From Nocardioides sp. Root240 (GTDB lineage Bacteria > Actinomycetota > Actinomycetes > Propionibacteriales > Nocardioidaceae): DNA of 55,798 nucleotides. The position numbers and the translations under genes are program-made. Below are positions 46,422 through 54,266 of the stretch, piece by piece. The stretch's first letter is position 1. Every line of letters starts with the position of its first letter. The stretch lies in contig NZ_LMIT01000015.1 in assembly GCF_001428825.1 (NCBI RefSeq), forward strand, positions 216,417-272,214, written 5' to 3'. The notes beneath the pieces were generated by a model. That model was not told the DNA's origin and made no database searches. It worked only from the letters and a program-made list of their open reading frames with translations.

Positions 46422-47203
46422 AACGCACCTCGCGGGCGGACCAGGCCGATGACGAGGACTGCGACGACGACGAGCAGCAGCGCCATCGCGACCGCGGCGT
46501 CGGCGTCGGTCACGCGCAGGTTGTAGATCAGCAGCGGCAGGGTGCGGGTCGTGCCCTCGAGGCTGCCGGCGAAGGTGACGGTCGCACCGAACTCCCCGAG
46601 CGACCGGGCGAAGGCGAGCACGGCGCCGGACGCGAGGCCGGGCAGCACCAGGGGCAGGGTGACCCGCCGGAGCACCGTGGTGGGAGCCGCGCCGAGCGAG
46701 GCGGCGACGACGTCGTACCGCTCGCCGGCGGTGCGGAGCGCCCCCTCCAGGCTGACCACGAGGAAGGGCAGCGAGACGAAGGTCTGCGCCATCACGACGG
46801 CGATCGTCGAGAACGCGATCTGGATGCCCCACGCCTCCAGCTGCGCCCCCAGCAGGCCCTTGCGGCCGAAGGCCGCGAGCAGCGCGATGCCGCCCACGAC
46901 CGGCGGCAGCACCAGGGGGAGCAGCACGAGCGACCGGGCGGGACCGAGCCAGCGCGCCTCGCTGCGGGCCAGCACCACCGCCAGCGGTACGCCGAGCACG
47001 AGGCAGAGCAGCGTGCTCGCGGCCGAGGTGCGCAGGCTGAGGTCGAGCGCGGAGAGCGCCGCGTCGGAGGTGACCAGGCCGGGGAAGTCGGCCCACGCGA
47101 TGCGGGTCGCGAGCGAGGCGACCGGCAGCACCACGAACACGCCGGCCAGCGCAGCGGGCAGGTAGACCCAGCGCGGCAGGCCGACGTGCCGGGAGCGACT
47201 CAT
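46418..47203 (-). CDS. modB: Molybdate ABC transporter permease
   Basis: 261 residues, five to six helices. EFGATVTFAGSLEGTTRTLP is the hallmark of ModB/CysT-type permeases, and the loop ASLGAAPTTVLRRVTLPL contacts ModC. ATG 47203 overlaps the modA stop by 4 nt. Confidence 0.92.
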   Translation of the reverse strand: MSRSRHVGLPRWVYLPAALAGVFVVLPVASLATRIAWADFPGLVTSDAALSALDLSLRTSAASTLLCLVLGVPLAVVLARSEARWLGPARSLVLLPLVLPPVVGGIALLAAFGRKGLLGAQLEAWGIQIAFSTIAVVMAQTFVSLPFLVVSLEGALRTAGERYDVVAASLGAAPTTVLRRVTLPLVLPGLASGAVLAFARSLGEFGATVTFAGSLEGTTRTLPLLIYNLRVTDADAAVAMALLLVVVAVLVIGLVRPRGAL

Positions 47204-47997
47204 GCGGCCGGCGGTCCGAACCCGGCGGAGGTGAACACGGCCTGGCCCTCGCCGAGCACCAGCTCGATCCACGCCCGGGCGAGGTCGGCGTGCGCCGAGT
47301 CCTTCACCCCGACGATCGGGTAGTGGTTGACGACCTCGCCCGACTCCGGGAACTCGATGCCCTCGACGGCGTCCCCGGCGCCCTTCACGTCCGTGACGTA
47401 GACCAGTCCGGCGTCGGCCTCGCCGGACTCGACCTTGCCGAGCACGTCGGTGACCGACTGCTCCTCGCTGTCGGGCGCGAGGGTCACGCCGGCAGCCTTC
47501 GCGACCTCGACGGAGGCACTGCCGCAGGGCACCTCGGGGGCGCACACGACGACGTCCAGGTCCTTGTCGCCGAGGTCCGCAAGGCCCTCGACGCCCGCCG
47601 GGTTGCCCGGCGGGACCGCGATGACCAGGGTGTTGGTCGCGAACTCGGCCGGGTCGCCGTCGTCCAGGTCCGCGGCGACGAGCTTGTCCATGTTCTTGGT
47701 GTCGGCGGAGGCGAAGACGTCGGCCCGGGCGCCCTCGGTGATCTGCGCGACCAGGTCGGAGGAGCCACCGAACGACAGCTTCACGTCGACGTCCGGGTGG
47801 GCGTCCTCGAAGGTGGTCTCGAGCTGCTCGAAGGTCTTCGTGAGCGACGCGGCCGCGAACACGGTCAGCGTGGTCTTCTCGGTGTCTCCCTTGTCTCCCT
47901 TGTCTCCGGCATCGCTGTCGTCACCGCACGCGGTGAGGGAGAGGGCGAGCAGTGCGCTCGCGCCGACCAGGGTCGTGCGGCGAAGGGTCTTGTTCAT
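47200..47997 (-). CDS. modA: Molybdate-binding lipoprotein
   Basis: 265 residues. Signal peptide with lipobox LTAC (Cys24), then a Gly-Asp-Lys repeat linker. The mature domain starts LTVFAAASLTKTFEQLE, the ModA ligand-binding Ser motif; GSSDLVAQITEGARADVFASAD and GLVYVTD are also typical. It captures molybdate outside the membrane. ATG 47997 overlaps the regulator stop by 1 nt. Confidence 0.93.
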   Translation of the reverse strand: MNKTLRRTTLVGASALLALSLTACGDDSDAGDKGDKGDTEKTTLTVFAAASLTKTFEQLETTFEDAHPDVDVKLSFGGSSDLVAQITEGARADVFASADTKNMDKLVAADLDDGDPAEFATNTLVIAVPPGNPAGVEGLADLGDKDLDVVVCAPEVPCGSASVEVAKAAGVTLAPDSEEQSVTDVLGKVESGEADAGLVYVTDVKGAGDAVEGIEFPESGEVVNHYPIVGVKDSAHADLARAWIELVLGEGQAVFTSAGFGPPAA

Positions 47998-48410
47998 CAG
48001 TGGTTCTTCCTCGGGACGGGTCGCTCGACGACGACACTGGTGGACTTCACCGAGGCGATGGCGCGCACGCCGGGCGCCAGCCCGAGCTCGGTCGCCGCCT
48101 CGGCGCTCATGAGGGACACGACGCGGTACGGGCCGCACACCATCTCGACCTGCGCCATCACGGTGTCGGCGACGACCCGGGTGACGATGCCGGTCATCCG
48201 GTTGCGGGCGCTCACCTCGCCGGCGCGGGTGCGGTCCTTCTCTGCGTCGTCGACGAGGGAGGCCGCCAGTGCGGCGAGGTCGGCGCCGTCGACCACGGTG
48301 CGCCCGTCGGCGGTCGCGGCCGGAACCCGGCCGCCGTCGATCCAGCGGCGCACGGTGTCGGTGCTGACGCCCAGGAGGTCGGCTGCCTCGGCGACGCGGT
48401 ACTCACTCAT
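47997..48410 (-). CDS. HTH-Mop molybdate-responsive regulator
   Basis: 137 residues. N-terminus: an excisionase/MerR-like helix-turn-helix, EYRVAEAADLLGVSTDTVRRWIDGGRVPA. C-terminus (~residues 70-135): a Mop/TOBE domain (NRMTGIVTRVV...ATELGLAPGVRAIASVKSTSV) that binds molybdate. First gene of the mod operon, with an inverted-repeat operator just upstream, so it probably senses molybdate and controls modABC (inference). Confidence 0.85.
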   Translation of the reverse strand: MSEYRVAEAADLLGVSTDTVRRWIDGGRVPAATADGRTVVDGADLAALAASLVDDAEKDRTRAGEVSARNRMTGIVTRVVADTVMAQVEMVCGPYRVVSLMSAEAATELGLAPGVRAIASVKSTSVVVERPVPRKNH

Positions 48411-48424
48411 GGAGGGCACTCTGT

Positions 48425-48465
48425 CGCATCTGCGGCAGAAAAGCACCAAAACTGCCGCAGGTGCG
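48425..48465. promoter_or_regulatory. Inverted-repeat operator of the mod operon
   Basis: Arms 48425-48438 and 48452-48465 match 13 of 14 as inverted repeats, with a 13-nt A-rich spacer. Each arm holds a CGCA-NN-TGCG palindrome. It ends 15 bp before the regulator ATG, as expected for an autoregulatory site. It may also affect the divergent DUF4245 gene. Confidence 0.6.
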
Positions 48466-48522
48466 GCGAACTCCGCCCCTGGTGCGACGCCGACCGGGAC
48501 CGGCTGGGAGACTGGCCGCGTC

Positions 48523-49104
48523 ATGAGCAGCGATCGACCCGAGCCCACCGGCAAAGCCGGGCGCTACCAGCGATCCGCCGTCGGCCTGATCGTCTCCCTC
48601 GTCGTCACGGTCGTCGGCGTCGGCGGACTGCTCTACTTCATGGGCCTGTTCCGGCCGGACTTCGAGACCAAGCCCGAGGCCGTCGACTACCTCGAGACGG
48701 TGGAGTCCGCGCAGCAGGCCGGCCTGCAGGTGGCCTACCCGCCGTCGCTGCCGAAGGGCTGGATCGCCACGGGCGTCGACGTCATGGTCGGCGACGACCC
48801 GGTGTTCATGATCCGGATGCTCACCGACGAGGACCGCTTCGTCGCGGTGCGGCTGGAGGACACCTCCGTCGGTGCGCTGCTGGACGCCTGGGTCGACCAG
48901 GACACGGCCGTGGCGGACGGGTACGACGTGCCGGCCTCGGTCGCGCACCCCGTCGCCCGGGAGTGGGACGGCTACACCGACGACGGTGGCGACACTGCGT
49001 ACGCCGCCGAGTGGCAGGACCAGACGGTGCTGGTCTTCGGGTCCGCGCCGGCCGAGGACCTGCACACGATCATCGACTCGCTGGTCACGAAGAAGCTCGG
49101 CTGA
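48523..49104 (+). CDS. DUF4245 family membrane-anchored protein
   Basis: 193 residues with one transmembrane helix (~22-44) and an extracytoplasmic domain, matching DUF4245 of actinobacteria in length and layout (QVAYPPSLPKGW, then a C-terminal WQDQTVLVFGSAPAEDL). Function unknown. ATG 48523. It lies beside xseB/xseA and glpX-region genes, as often seen in actinobacteria (from memory). Confidence 0.78.
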   Translation: MSSDRPEPTGKAGRYQRSAVGLIVSLVVTVVGVGGLLYFMGLFRPDFETKPEAVDYLETVESAQQAGLQVAYPPSLPKGWIATGVDVMVGDDPVFMIRMLTDEDRFVAVRLEDTSVGALLDAWVDQDTAVADGYDVPASVAHPVAREWDGYTDDGGDTAYAAEWQDQTVLVFGSAPAEDLHTIIDSLVTKKLG

Positions 49105-49114
49105 CGGTCACGGG

Positions 49115-49327
49115 TCAGTCCTCGTCGTCGGCACCCAGCACGGCCTCGAGCCGCTCGCGGGCACCGTCGATCCAGTCCTGGCACACGGTGGCCAGGCGCT
49201 CGCCGCGCTCCCAGAGCGCGAGGGACTCCTCGAGCGTCGTACCCCCGGCCTCGAGCTGGCGGACCACCTCAACGAGCTCGGCGCGGGCGTCCTCGTAGGA
49301 CGGCTTCTCCGCAGTCGCGTCAGTCAT
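49115..49327 (-). CDS. xseB: Exodeoxyribonuclease VII small subunit
   Basis: 70 residues, the expected size. SYEDARAELVEVVRQLEAGGTTLEESLALWERGERL is the XseB helical signature. It joins XseA to form the single-strand-specific exonuclease. Its start overlaps the xseA stop by 8 nt. Confidence 0.94.
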   Translation of the reverse strand: MTDATAEKPSYEDARAELVEVVRQLEAGGTTLEESLALWERGERLATVCQDWIDGARERLEAVLGADDED

Positions 49328-50555
49328 GGCTCTCCTCGATGGGTTCGGTCTCGGTGGCGGTGGCGTGGACCCGTCCGTCGGCCACGCGGACGGACACGGC
49401 GGCGCCGGCGGCGACGCCGTGGACGCTGGTGACGACGTGGCCGTCGGCGTCCTGGAGGACGGCGTACCCGCGTTGGAGGGTCGCCAGCGGCGACAGCGCC
49501 TGCACACGGGCGCGGTGGTGGTGGACGTCGTCGGCCGCGCGGTCGAGCTGCCACTCGAGCTGGCGCCGGATCCGGGCCCGCCAGTCGTCGAGCTCGCCCG
49601 AGCGCGCGTCGAGCAGGGTCGTCGGGTCGGCGAGCGCCGGGCGCGAGCGAATCGCGTCGAGCTGGGCCTGCTCGCGGTCGAGTCGCGCGAGGACCGCCTG
49701 ACGCAGCCGCCCGCGGGCCTCGACGACGCGGGCACGCTCCTGCGCCATGTCGGGCACGACCCGCTTGGCCGCGTCGGTCGGCGTCGACGCACGGACGTCG
49801 GCGACGAGGTCGAGCAGCGGGGAGTCGGGCTCGTGGCCGATCGCGGACACGACGGGCGTGCGCACCGCCGCCACCGCGCGGATCAGTCCCTCGTCGGAGA
49901 ACGGCAGCAGGTCCTCGACCGAGCCGCCGCCGCGGGCGATCACGATGACGTCGACCTCGGGGTGGGCGTCGAGGCGGCGCACGGCCTCGATGACCTCGGC
50001 TGCGGACCGGTGGCCCTGCATCGCGGCGTAGGCGATCTCGAAGGCGACCGCGGGCCAGCGGCGGGTGGCGTTCTCGACGACGTCGCGCTCGGCTGCGGAG
50101 TTCGGCGCGGTCACCAGTCCGACGCGGGCGGGCAGCGTGGGCAACGGCCGCTTGAGCTCCTGGGCGAACAACCCCTCGGCCGCCAGCAGCTGTCGCCGCT
50201 GCTCGAGGCGTGCGAGCAGCTCGCCGAGCCCGACCATGCGGATGTCGCGTGCCTGGAGGGAGAGGGTGCCGCGGTTGGCGTAGTAGGACGGTCGCGCGTG
50301 GATGACCACGCTCGCGCCCTCCTGCAGCGGCGCCGCGAGGCCGTCGAACAGCACGCGGGAGCAGGTGACCGGCACCGAGATGTCGGCGACCGAGTCGCGC
50401 AGGGTGAGGAAGACCGTGTTGAGGCCGGGCCGCCGGCTGACCTGGGTCACCTGGCCCTCGACCCACACCGCGCCGAGCCGGTCGATCCAGCCGGAGATCG
50501 CGTTCGCGATCGCCCGGACCGGGGCCGGCTTCTCGAGCGAGGTCTCCAGGGTCAC
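49320..50555 (-). CDS. xseA: Exodeoxyribonuclease VII large subunit
   Basis: 411 residues. N-terminal OB-fold (WVEGQVTQVSRRPGLNTVFLTLRD), then the catalytic core with RVGLVTAPNSAAERDVV, VIVIARGGGSVEDLLPFSDE and SAIGHEPDSPLLDLVAD, and a coiled-coil C-terminus. It degrades single-stranded DNA. GTG 50555 has TAGGCT 7 nt upstream (leaderless arrangement), divergent from truA. Confidence 0.95.
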   Translation of the reverse strand: MTLETSLEKPAPVRAIANAISGWIDRLGAVWVEGQVTQVSRRPGLNTVFLTLRDSVADISVPVTCSRVLFDGLAAPLQEGASVVIHARPSYYANRGTLSLQARDIRMVGLGELLARLEQRRQLLAAEGLFAQELKRPLPTLPARVGLVTAPNSAAERDVVENATRRWPAVAFEIAYAAMQGHRSAAEVIEAVRRLDAHPEVDVIVIARGGGSVEDLLPFSDEGLIRAVAAVRTPVVSAIGHEPDSPLLDLVADVRASTPTDAAKRVVPDMAQERARVVEARGRLRQAVLARLDREQAQLDAIRSRPALADPTTLLDARSGELDDWRARIRRQLEWQLDRAADDVHHHRARVQALSPLATLQRGYAVLQDADGHVVTSVHGVAAGAAVSVRVADGRVHATATETEPIEESHD

Positions 50556-50562
50556 GCCGGCG

Positions 50563-50568
50563 AGCCTA
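50563..50568 (-). promoter_or_regulatory. -10 element of a likely leaderless promoter (xseA)
   Basis: TAGGCT on the minus strand lies 7 nt before the GTG at 50555. Confidence 0.5.
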
Positions 50569-50594
50569 TTTCATGGGACCGACGCAGGCGGGCC

Positions 50595-50600
50595 TACCCT
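50595..50600 (+). promoter_or_regulatory. -10 element of a likely leaderless promoter (truA)
   Basis: TACCCT lies 6 nt before the GTG at 50607. Confidence 0.5.
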
Positions 50601-50606
50601 TCTCGG

Positions 50607-51455
50607 GTGCGCCTGCGGATCGACCTCGCCTACGACGGCAGCGACTTCCGCGGCTGGGCGGCGCAGCCGGCCCTGCGGACGGTGCAGACCGAGCTGACGA
50701 GTGCACTCACGACCGTGCTCCGGCTGCCCGAGGGATCGCTCCTGGTGACCTGCGCGGGCCGCACCGACTCGGGGGTTCACGCGCGCGGGCAGGTGGCGCA
50801 CGTCGACGTACCGGACGACGAGGAGACGGGCTCGAAGACCGCGGCCCGGCAGCTGACGCAGCTCGACGTGCTGGCGCGGCGGGTCAACGGGGTGCTCGGC
50901 AAGGACGTCCGGGTCCGGCGGATCTCCGCGGCGCCGGAGGGCTTCGACGCCCGGTTCGCGGCGCTGTGGCGGCGCTACGCCTACCGGATCATAGACGACC
51001 CGACGCAGGTCGACCCGCTCACGCGCAACCACGTCCTCGCGTGGCCGCGACCGCTCGACGAGGCGGCGATGAACGAGGCCGCCGCGTCGCTGGTCGGGCT
51101 CAACGACTTCGCGGCGTTCTGCAAGCACCGCGAGGGGGCGACGACGATCCGGACGCTGCTGGAGTTCGGCTGGACGCGCACTGCCGACGGGATGCTGGTC
51201 GGGCACGTGCAGGCCGATGCCTTCTGCCACTCGATGGTCCGTGCCCTGGTCGGCTGCATGATCGCCGTGGGTGAGGGGCGCAAGGACCCTGCCTGGGCGC
51301 ACGAGATCCTGACCGGCCGGCGACGCGACCCGGGTGCGGTCGTGATGCCGGCGCACGGGCTGACCCTCGAGGAGGTCGCCTACCCCGACGACGCCGAGCT
51401 GGCGTCGCGGGTGGAGCAGACGTCGGCGCGTCGTACACCCCTGGAGGACCTGTGA
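50607..51455 (+). CDS. truA: tRNA pseudouridine synthase A
   Basis: 282 residues. The catalytic Asp is in CAGRTDSGVHARGQVAH (~residues 50-66); RLRIDLAYDGSDFRGW and FCHSMVRALVG blocks are intact. TruA makes pseudouridine at tRNA positions 38-40. In many actinobacteria it follows rplQ; here it is separate and divergent from xseA. The stop overlaps the next gene by 4 nt. Confidence 0.95.
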   Translation: MRLRIDLAYDGSDFRGWAAQPALRTVQTELTSALTTVLRLPEGSLLVTCAGRTDSGVHARGQVAHVDVPDDEETGSKTAARQLTQLDVLARRVNGVLGKDVRVRRISAAPEGFDARFAALWRRYAYRIIDDPTQVDPLTRNHVLAWPRPLDEAAMNEAAASLVGLNDFAAFCKHREGATTIRTLLEFGWTRTADGMLVGHVQADAFCHSMVRALVGCMIAVGEGRKDPAWAHEILTGRRRDPGAVVMPAHGLTLEEVAYPDDAELASRVEQTSARRTPLEDL

Positions 51456-52051
51456 GCGACGAGCACTACTTCTCCGCCGACCCGTCCGTCGCCTTCCAGC
51501 GCGCGCCCGTCGAGACGGAGGTCTGGGGCCACGAGCTGCGCCTGGTCAGCGGTTCGGGCGTGTTCGCGCAGGGTCGCCTCGACATCGGTACGTCGGTCTT
51601 GTTCCGCGAGACCCAGCCACCCACCGGTGGGCGGATCCTCGACCTCGGCTGCGGGTACGGCGTCATCGGCATCGCCTGCGCGGTGGCCGCGCCCGACGCG
51701 ATCGTCACCGCGGTCGACGTCAACCAGCGGGCGGTCCTGCTCGCCAACGAGAACGCCGCCTCCGCCGGGGTCGCCGACCGGCTCACCGCGTCCGTGCCCG
51801 AGGAGGTCGCGGCCGACGCGCAGTTCGACGAGATCTGGTCGAACCCGCCGATCCGGATCGGGAAGGCCGCGCTGCACGAGCTGCTGCTCACCTGGCTCCC
51901 GCGCCTGGCGCCGGGCGGTCGCGCGGTGATGGTGGTGGGCAAGAACCTCGGCGCCGACTCGCTCCAGCGCTGGCTGGGGGAGCAGGGCTTCCCGACCGAA
52001 CGGGTCGCCAGTGCCAAGGGCTTCCGGGTGCTCGAGTCGCGCCGAGCCTGA
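51452..52051 (+). CDS. RsmC-like class I methyltransferase
   Basis: 199 residues of the MTS (small methyltransferase) type. Motif I LDLGCGYGVIG, acidic VDVN, and the N6/N2-guanine-type catalytic motif SNPPI are present. Similar proteins methylate rRNA guanine (RsmC-like), but the short form is not assigned. GTG 51452 overlaps truA by 4 nt, so both are co-translated; an RNA-modification pair is plausible. Confidence 0.86.
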   Translation: MSDEHYFSADPSVAFQRAPVETEVWGHELRLVSGSGVFAQGRLDIGTSVLFRETQPPTGGRILDLGCGYGVIGIACAVAAPDAIVTAVDVNQRAVLLANENAASAGVADRLTASVPEEVAADAQFDEIWSNPPIRIGKAALHELLLTWLPRLAPGGRAVMVVGKNLGADSLQRWLGEQGFPTERVASAKGFRVLESRRA

Positions 52052-52063
52052 CCGGACACGCCC

Positions 52064-52069
52064 TAGGGT
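52064..52069 (+). promoter_or_regulatory. -10 element of a likely leaderless promoter (SIMPL gene)
   Basis: TAGGGT lies 7 nt before the ATG at 52077. Confidence 0.5.
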
Positions 52070-52076
52070 GGCGGGC

Positions 52077-52757
52077 ATGGCCACCGAGTTCACCGTGCGC
52101 GGCTCGCACCTCGCCTACCAGCAGCCCGAGCGCGGCACCGTCCGCGCGACGCTGTCCTTCCAGGGCCCCGCGCTGCCGCCGGTCTACGAACGCGTCGTGC
52201 GCGACCTCGAGGCCGTGAAGACCTCCGTCGCCGCGCTGCACGACCCCGAACGGGGACCGGTCACCTGGTGGTCGACCAAGCACGTGCGCACCTGGGCCGA
52301 GCGCCCGTGGAACCAGGACGGCAAGCAGCTCCCGCTCGTGCACCACGCGAGCGTCGGTGTCGAGGTGAAGTTCCGCGACTTCGCCGCGCTCGGCGCCTGG
52401 GTCGGCCAGCACGTCGCGGCGACCGCCGGCTTCTCGCTCGACGGCGTCGTGTGGGCACTCACCGAGCAGCACCGCATCGAGCTGGAGCGCACCGTCCGCA
52501 GCCGTGCCGTGCAGGACGCCGCGCGCCGTGCGCAGGAGTACGCCGACGCGCTCGACCTCGGCACGGTCCGTGCCGTCGCGGTGGCCGACGCCGGCATGCT
52601 CTCGCCGGGGCTGCACCCCGCGGGTGGGGGCGGCCCGGCGCCGTACCAGCGGATGGCGGCGATGGCCAAGGACAGCGCCGGCGGTGCGGAGCTCGAGCTC
52701 TCGCCGGAGGACATCGAGGTGTCGGCCGACGTCGACGCGCGCTTCGTCGTCGACTGA
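52077..52757 (+). CDS. SIMPL (DUF541) domain protein
   Basis: 226 residues; residues ~1-215 follow the SIMPL/DUF541 pattern: an N-terminal strand pair, a HHASVGVEVKFRDFAALGAWV centre and an AVQDAARRAQEYADALDLGTVRAVAVAD helix-strand. No signal peptide, unlike many family members, so probably cytoplasmic. Function unknown. Confidence 0.78.
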   Translation: MATEFTVRGSHLAYQQPERGTVRATLSFQGPALPPVYERVVRDLEAVKTSVAALHDPERGPVTWWSTKHVRTWAERPWNQDGKQLPLVHHASVGVEVKFRDFAALGAWVGQHVAATAGFSLDGVVWALTEQHRIELERTVRSRAVQDAARRAQEYADALDLGTVRAVAVADAGMLSPGLHPAGGGGPAPYQRMAAMAKDSAGGAELELSPEDIEVSADVDARFVVD

Positions 52758-52765
52758 GCCGTCCC

Positions 52766-52999
52766 GTGCCCACCCTCTCCGACGTCGCGCGGCAGCTCGA
52801 CCGCCGCGGGACGCTCACCCACGAGCGCGCGGCGGTGCTGCAGCTCGCCGCCGCCCCGGAACGGCCGGAGCGCTACAAGTGCGTCCACGCCGACCTCGCC
52901 GGCGCCGGGTGGTCGCACCCGTGGCCCGACGAGGAGATGTATCCCCACGCCTGCTGCCGCGAGCACGAGCACTGCCCCGCGGAGTGGTTCAGGGAGTGA
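52766..52999 (+). CDS. Small Cys/His-rich protein
   Basis: 77 residues from GTG 52766, 8 nt after the SIMPL stop. The N-terminus has a short helical stretch (LSDVARQLDRRGTLTHERAAVLQL). The C-terminus has YKCVHADL and HACCREHEHCPAEW: four Cys and several His that could form a zinc site. I do not recognise a family. Its 3' end overlaps the convergent MIP gene by 11 nt. Confidence 0.6.
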   Translation: MPTLSDVARQLDRRGTLTHERAAVLQLAAAPERPERYKCVHADLAGAGWSHPWPDEEMYPHACCREHEHCPAEWFRE

Positions 53000-53663
53000 C
53001 GCTCGCCTGCGCCAGCACCTCGGCCGCAGGACCCGTCGCCGGCAGGCGACCCCAGAGCACCAGCAGCAGCTCCGCCGCAGGCGCGGCGAGCTCGACCTCG
53101 GCTTCCTCGCCCGCCGGTGCCAGGACGACGGACCGGCCCAGGTCGGTCGCCGTCAGCCGGACCGGCGCGGCCAGCGGATCGGTGCGCCCGAGCCGCACCT
53201 GGCGCGGGTAGAACACGGTCGCGACCTCGTCGACACCGTCCCAGCCGAGCTCGGGGCCCACGCCCCAGGAGTCCGTGCGGTGCTGGGAGGCGAGGGCGTC
53301 GTACAGGTGCATGGTGACCTCGTGGACCTGACGGCGACGCCAGAACCCGCTGGTCCGGTCGGTGCCGAAGGTCCATGCGGGCGCGTCGGGCGCGGTGCTG
53401 CGCAGCGCGTCGAGCAGGACGCCCGCCGCGTCGCGGTAGCCGGCGACCAGCGCGTCGCGGTCGAGGCCGGGCGCAGGGGAGTCGCCGTCCGGCGTACCCG
53501 CGGTCACGGCGTGCGCCGCCCACGCGTGCGTCCACCGGGTGTGCTCGCCGAGGTCGGCCAGCGTCCACCCCGGACAGGTCGGTACGTCGGCCCCGAGGTC
53601 ACCCGTCGCGAGCACGTCGGCGAACCGGCCGGTCGTGCTCTCCAGCAGCTCGATCCACTCCAT
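52989..53663 (-). CDS. Maleylpyruvate isomerase N-terminal domain family protein (DinB-like)
   Basis: 224 residues. The N-terminal ~130 residues form a four-helix DinB/MIP_N domain with CPGWTLADLGEHTRWTHAWA and VHEVTMHLYDAL, where His residues bind a metal; the C-terminus is the small MIP_C-like domain. The family includes mycothiol-dependent maleylpyruvate isomerases, but most actinobacterial members are unassigned. Divergent from the sigma factor. Confidence 0.84.
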   Translation of the reverse strand: MEWIELLESTTGRFADVLATGDLGADVPTCPGWTLADLGEHTRWTHAWAAHAVTAGTPDGDSPAPGLDRDALVAGYRDAAGVLLDALRSTAPDAPAWTFGTDRTSGFWRRRQVHEVTMHLYDALASQHRTDSWGVGPELGWDGVDEVATVFYPRQVRLGRTDPLAAPVRLTATDLGRSVVLAPAGEEAEVELAAPAAELLLVLWGRLPATGPAAEVLAQASVTP

Positions 53664-53732
53664 GGCGGCATCCTCGCAGGGCGTGCTGTGGGAGGGTCGC
53701 AACAGGATTCGCCGATCGGGCGTCGGAAGGGT

Positions 53733-54266
53733 GTGAAGGCATTGATCCCGGACGAGGTGGCGACCTCGAGCCCGCCGGAGTTCGACAGCTGGGTGGCCGC
53801 CCGCGGACCGGCGTTGCTGCGCCTGGCCTACGTCCTCGCCGGCAACGCCGCCGACGCGGAGGACGTCGTCCAGGACGCGCTCTCGCGGGCACTGCCGCGC
53901 TGGGACCGGATCGTGCAGGCCGACGACGTCGACGCCTACGTCAAGCGGATGGTCGTCAACGCGCACACCTCGTGGTGGCGCAAGTTCCGTCGCCGCGAGT
54001 CGCCGTCGTCGTACGTCGACAGCGGCGAGACGGTCGCCGGCCCCGGTGAGGGCCCCGGCCACGACGAGCGGCGCCGCCTGTGGGCCGCGTGCCGGGCACT
54101 GCCTGAAGCACAGCGGACCGCGGTGGTGCTGCGCTACTACGAACAGCTCGAGTACGACGAGATCGCCGCCCTGACCGGCGTCCGCGAGGGAACCGTGCGC
54201 TCGCGGGTGTCGCGCGGCCTCGCGGTGCTGCGGGCGGATCTCGCGGGAGGTGGGGACGATGAGTGA
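53733..54266 (+). CDS. ECF sigma factor (SigE family)
   Basis: 177 residues. Region 2 reads LLRLAYVLAGNAADAEDVVQDALSRALPRW; region 4 reads LPEAQRTAVVLRYYEQLEYDEIAALTGVREGTVRSRVSRG. The start FDSWVAARGPALLRLAYVL is typical of the actinobacterial SigE family. Start GTG 53733 (GGAAGG directly before) or TTG 53742. It overlaps the next gene by 8 nt. Confidence 0.9.
   Translation: MKALIPDEVATSSPPEFDSWVAARGPALLRLAYVLAGNAADAEDVVQDALSRALPRWDRIVQADDVDAYVKRMVVNAHTSWWRKFRRRESPSSYVDSGETVAGPGEGPGHDERRRLWAACRALPEAQRTAVVLRYYEQLEYDEIAALTGVREGTVRSRVSRGLAVLRADLAGGGDDE

Noticed and set aside
45381..47096. A fused modB-modC reading frame
   Set aside because: The upstream extension of the modC frame is a shadow of modB; the GTGA overlap and ModC N-terminus fix the start at 46421.
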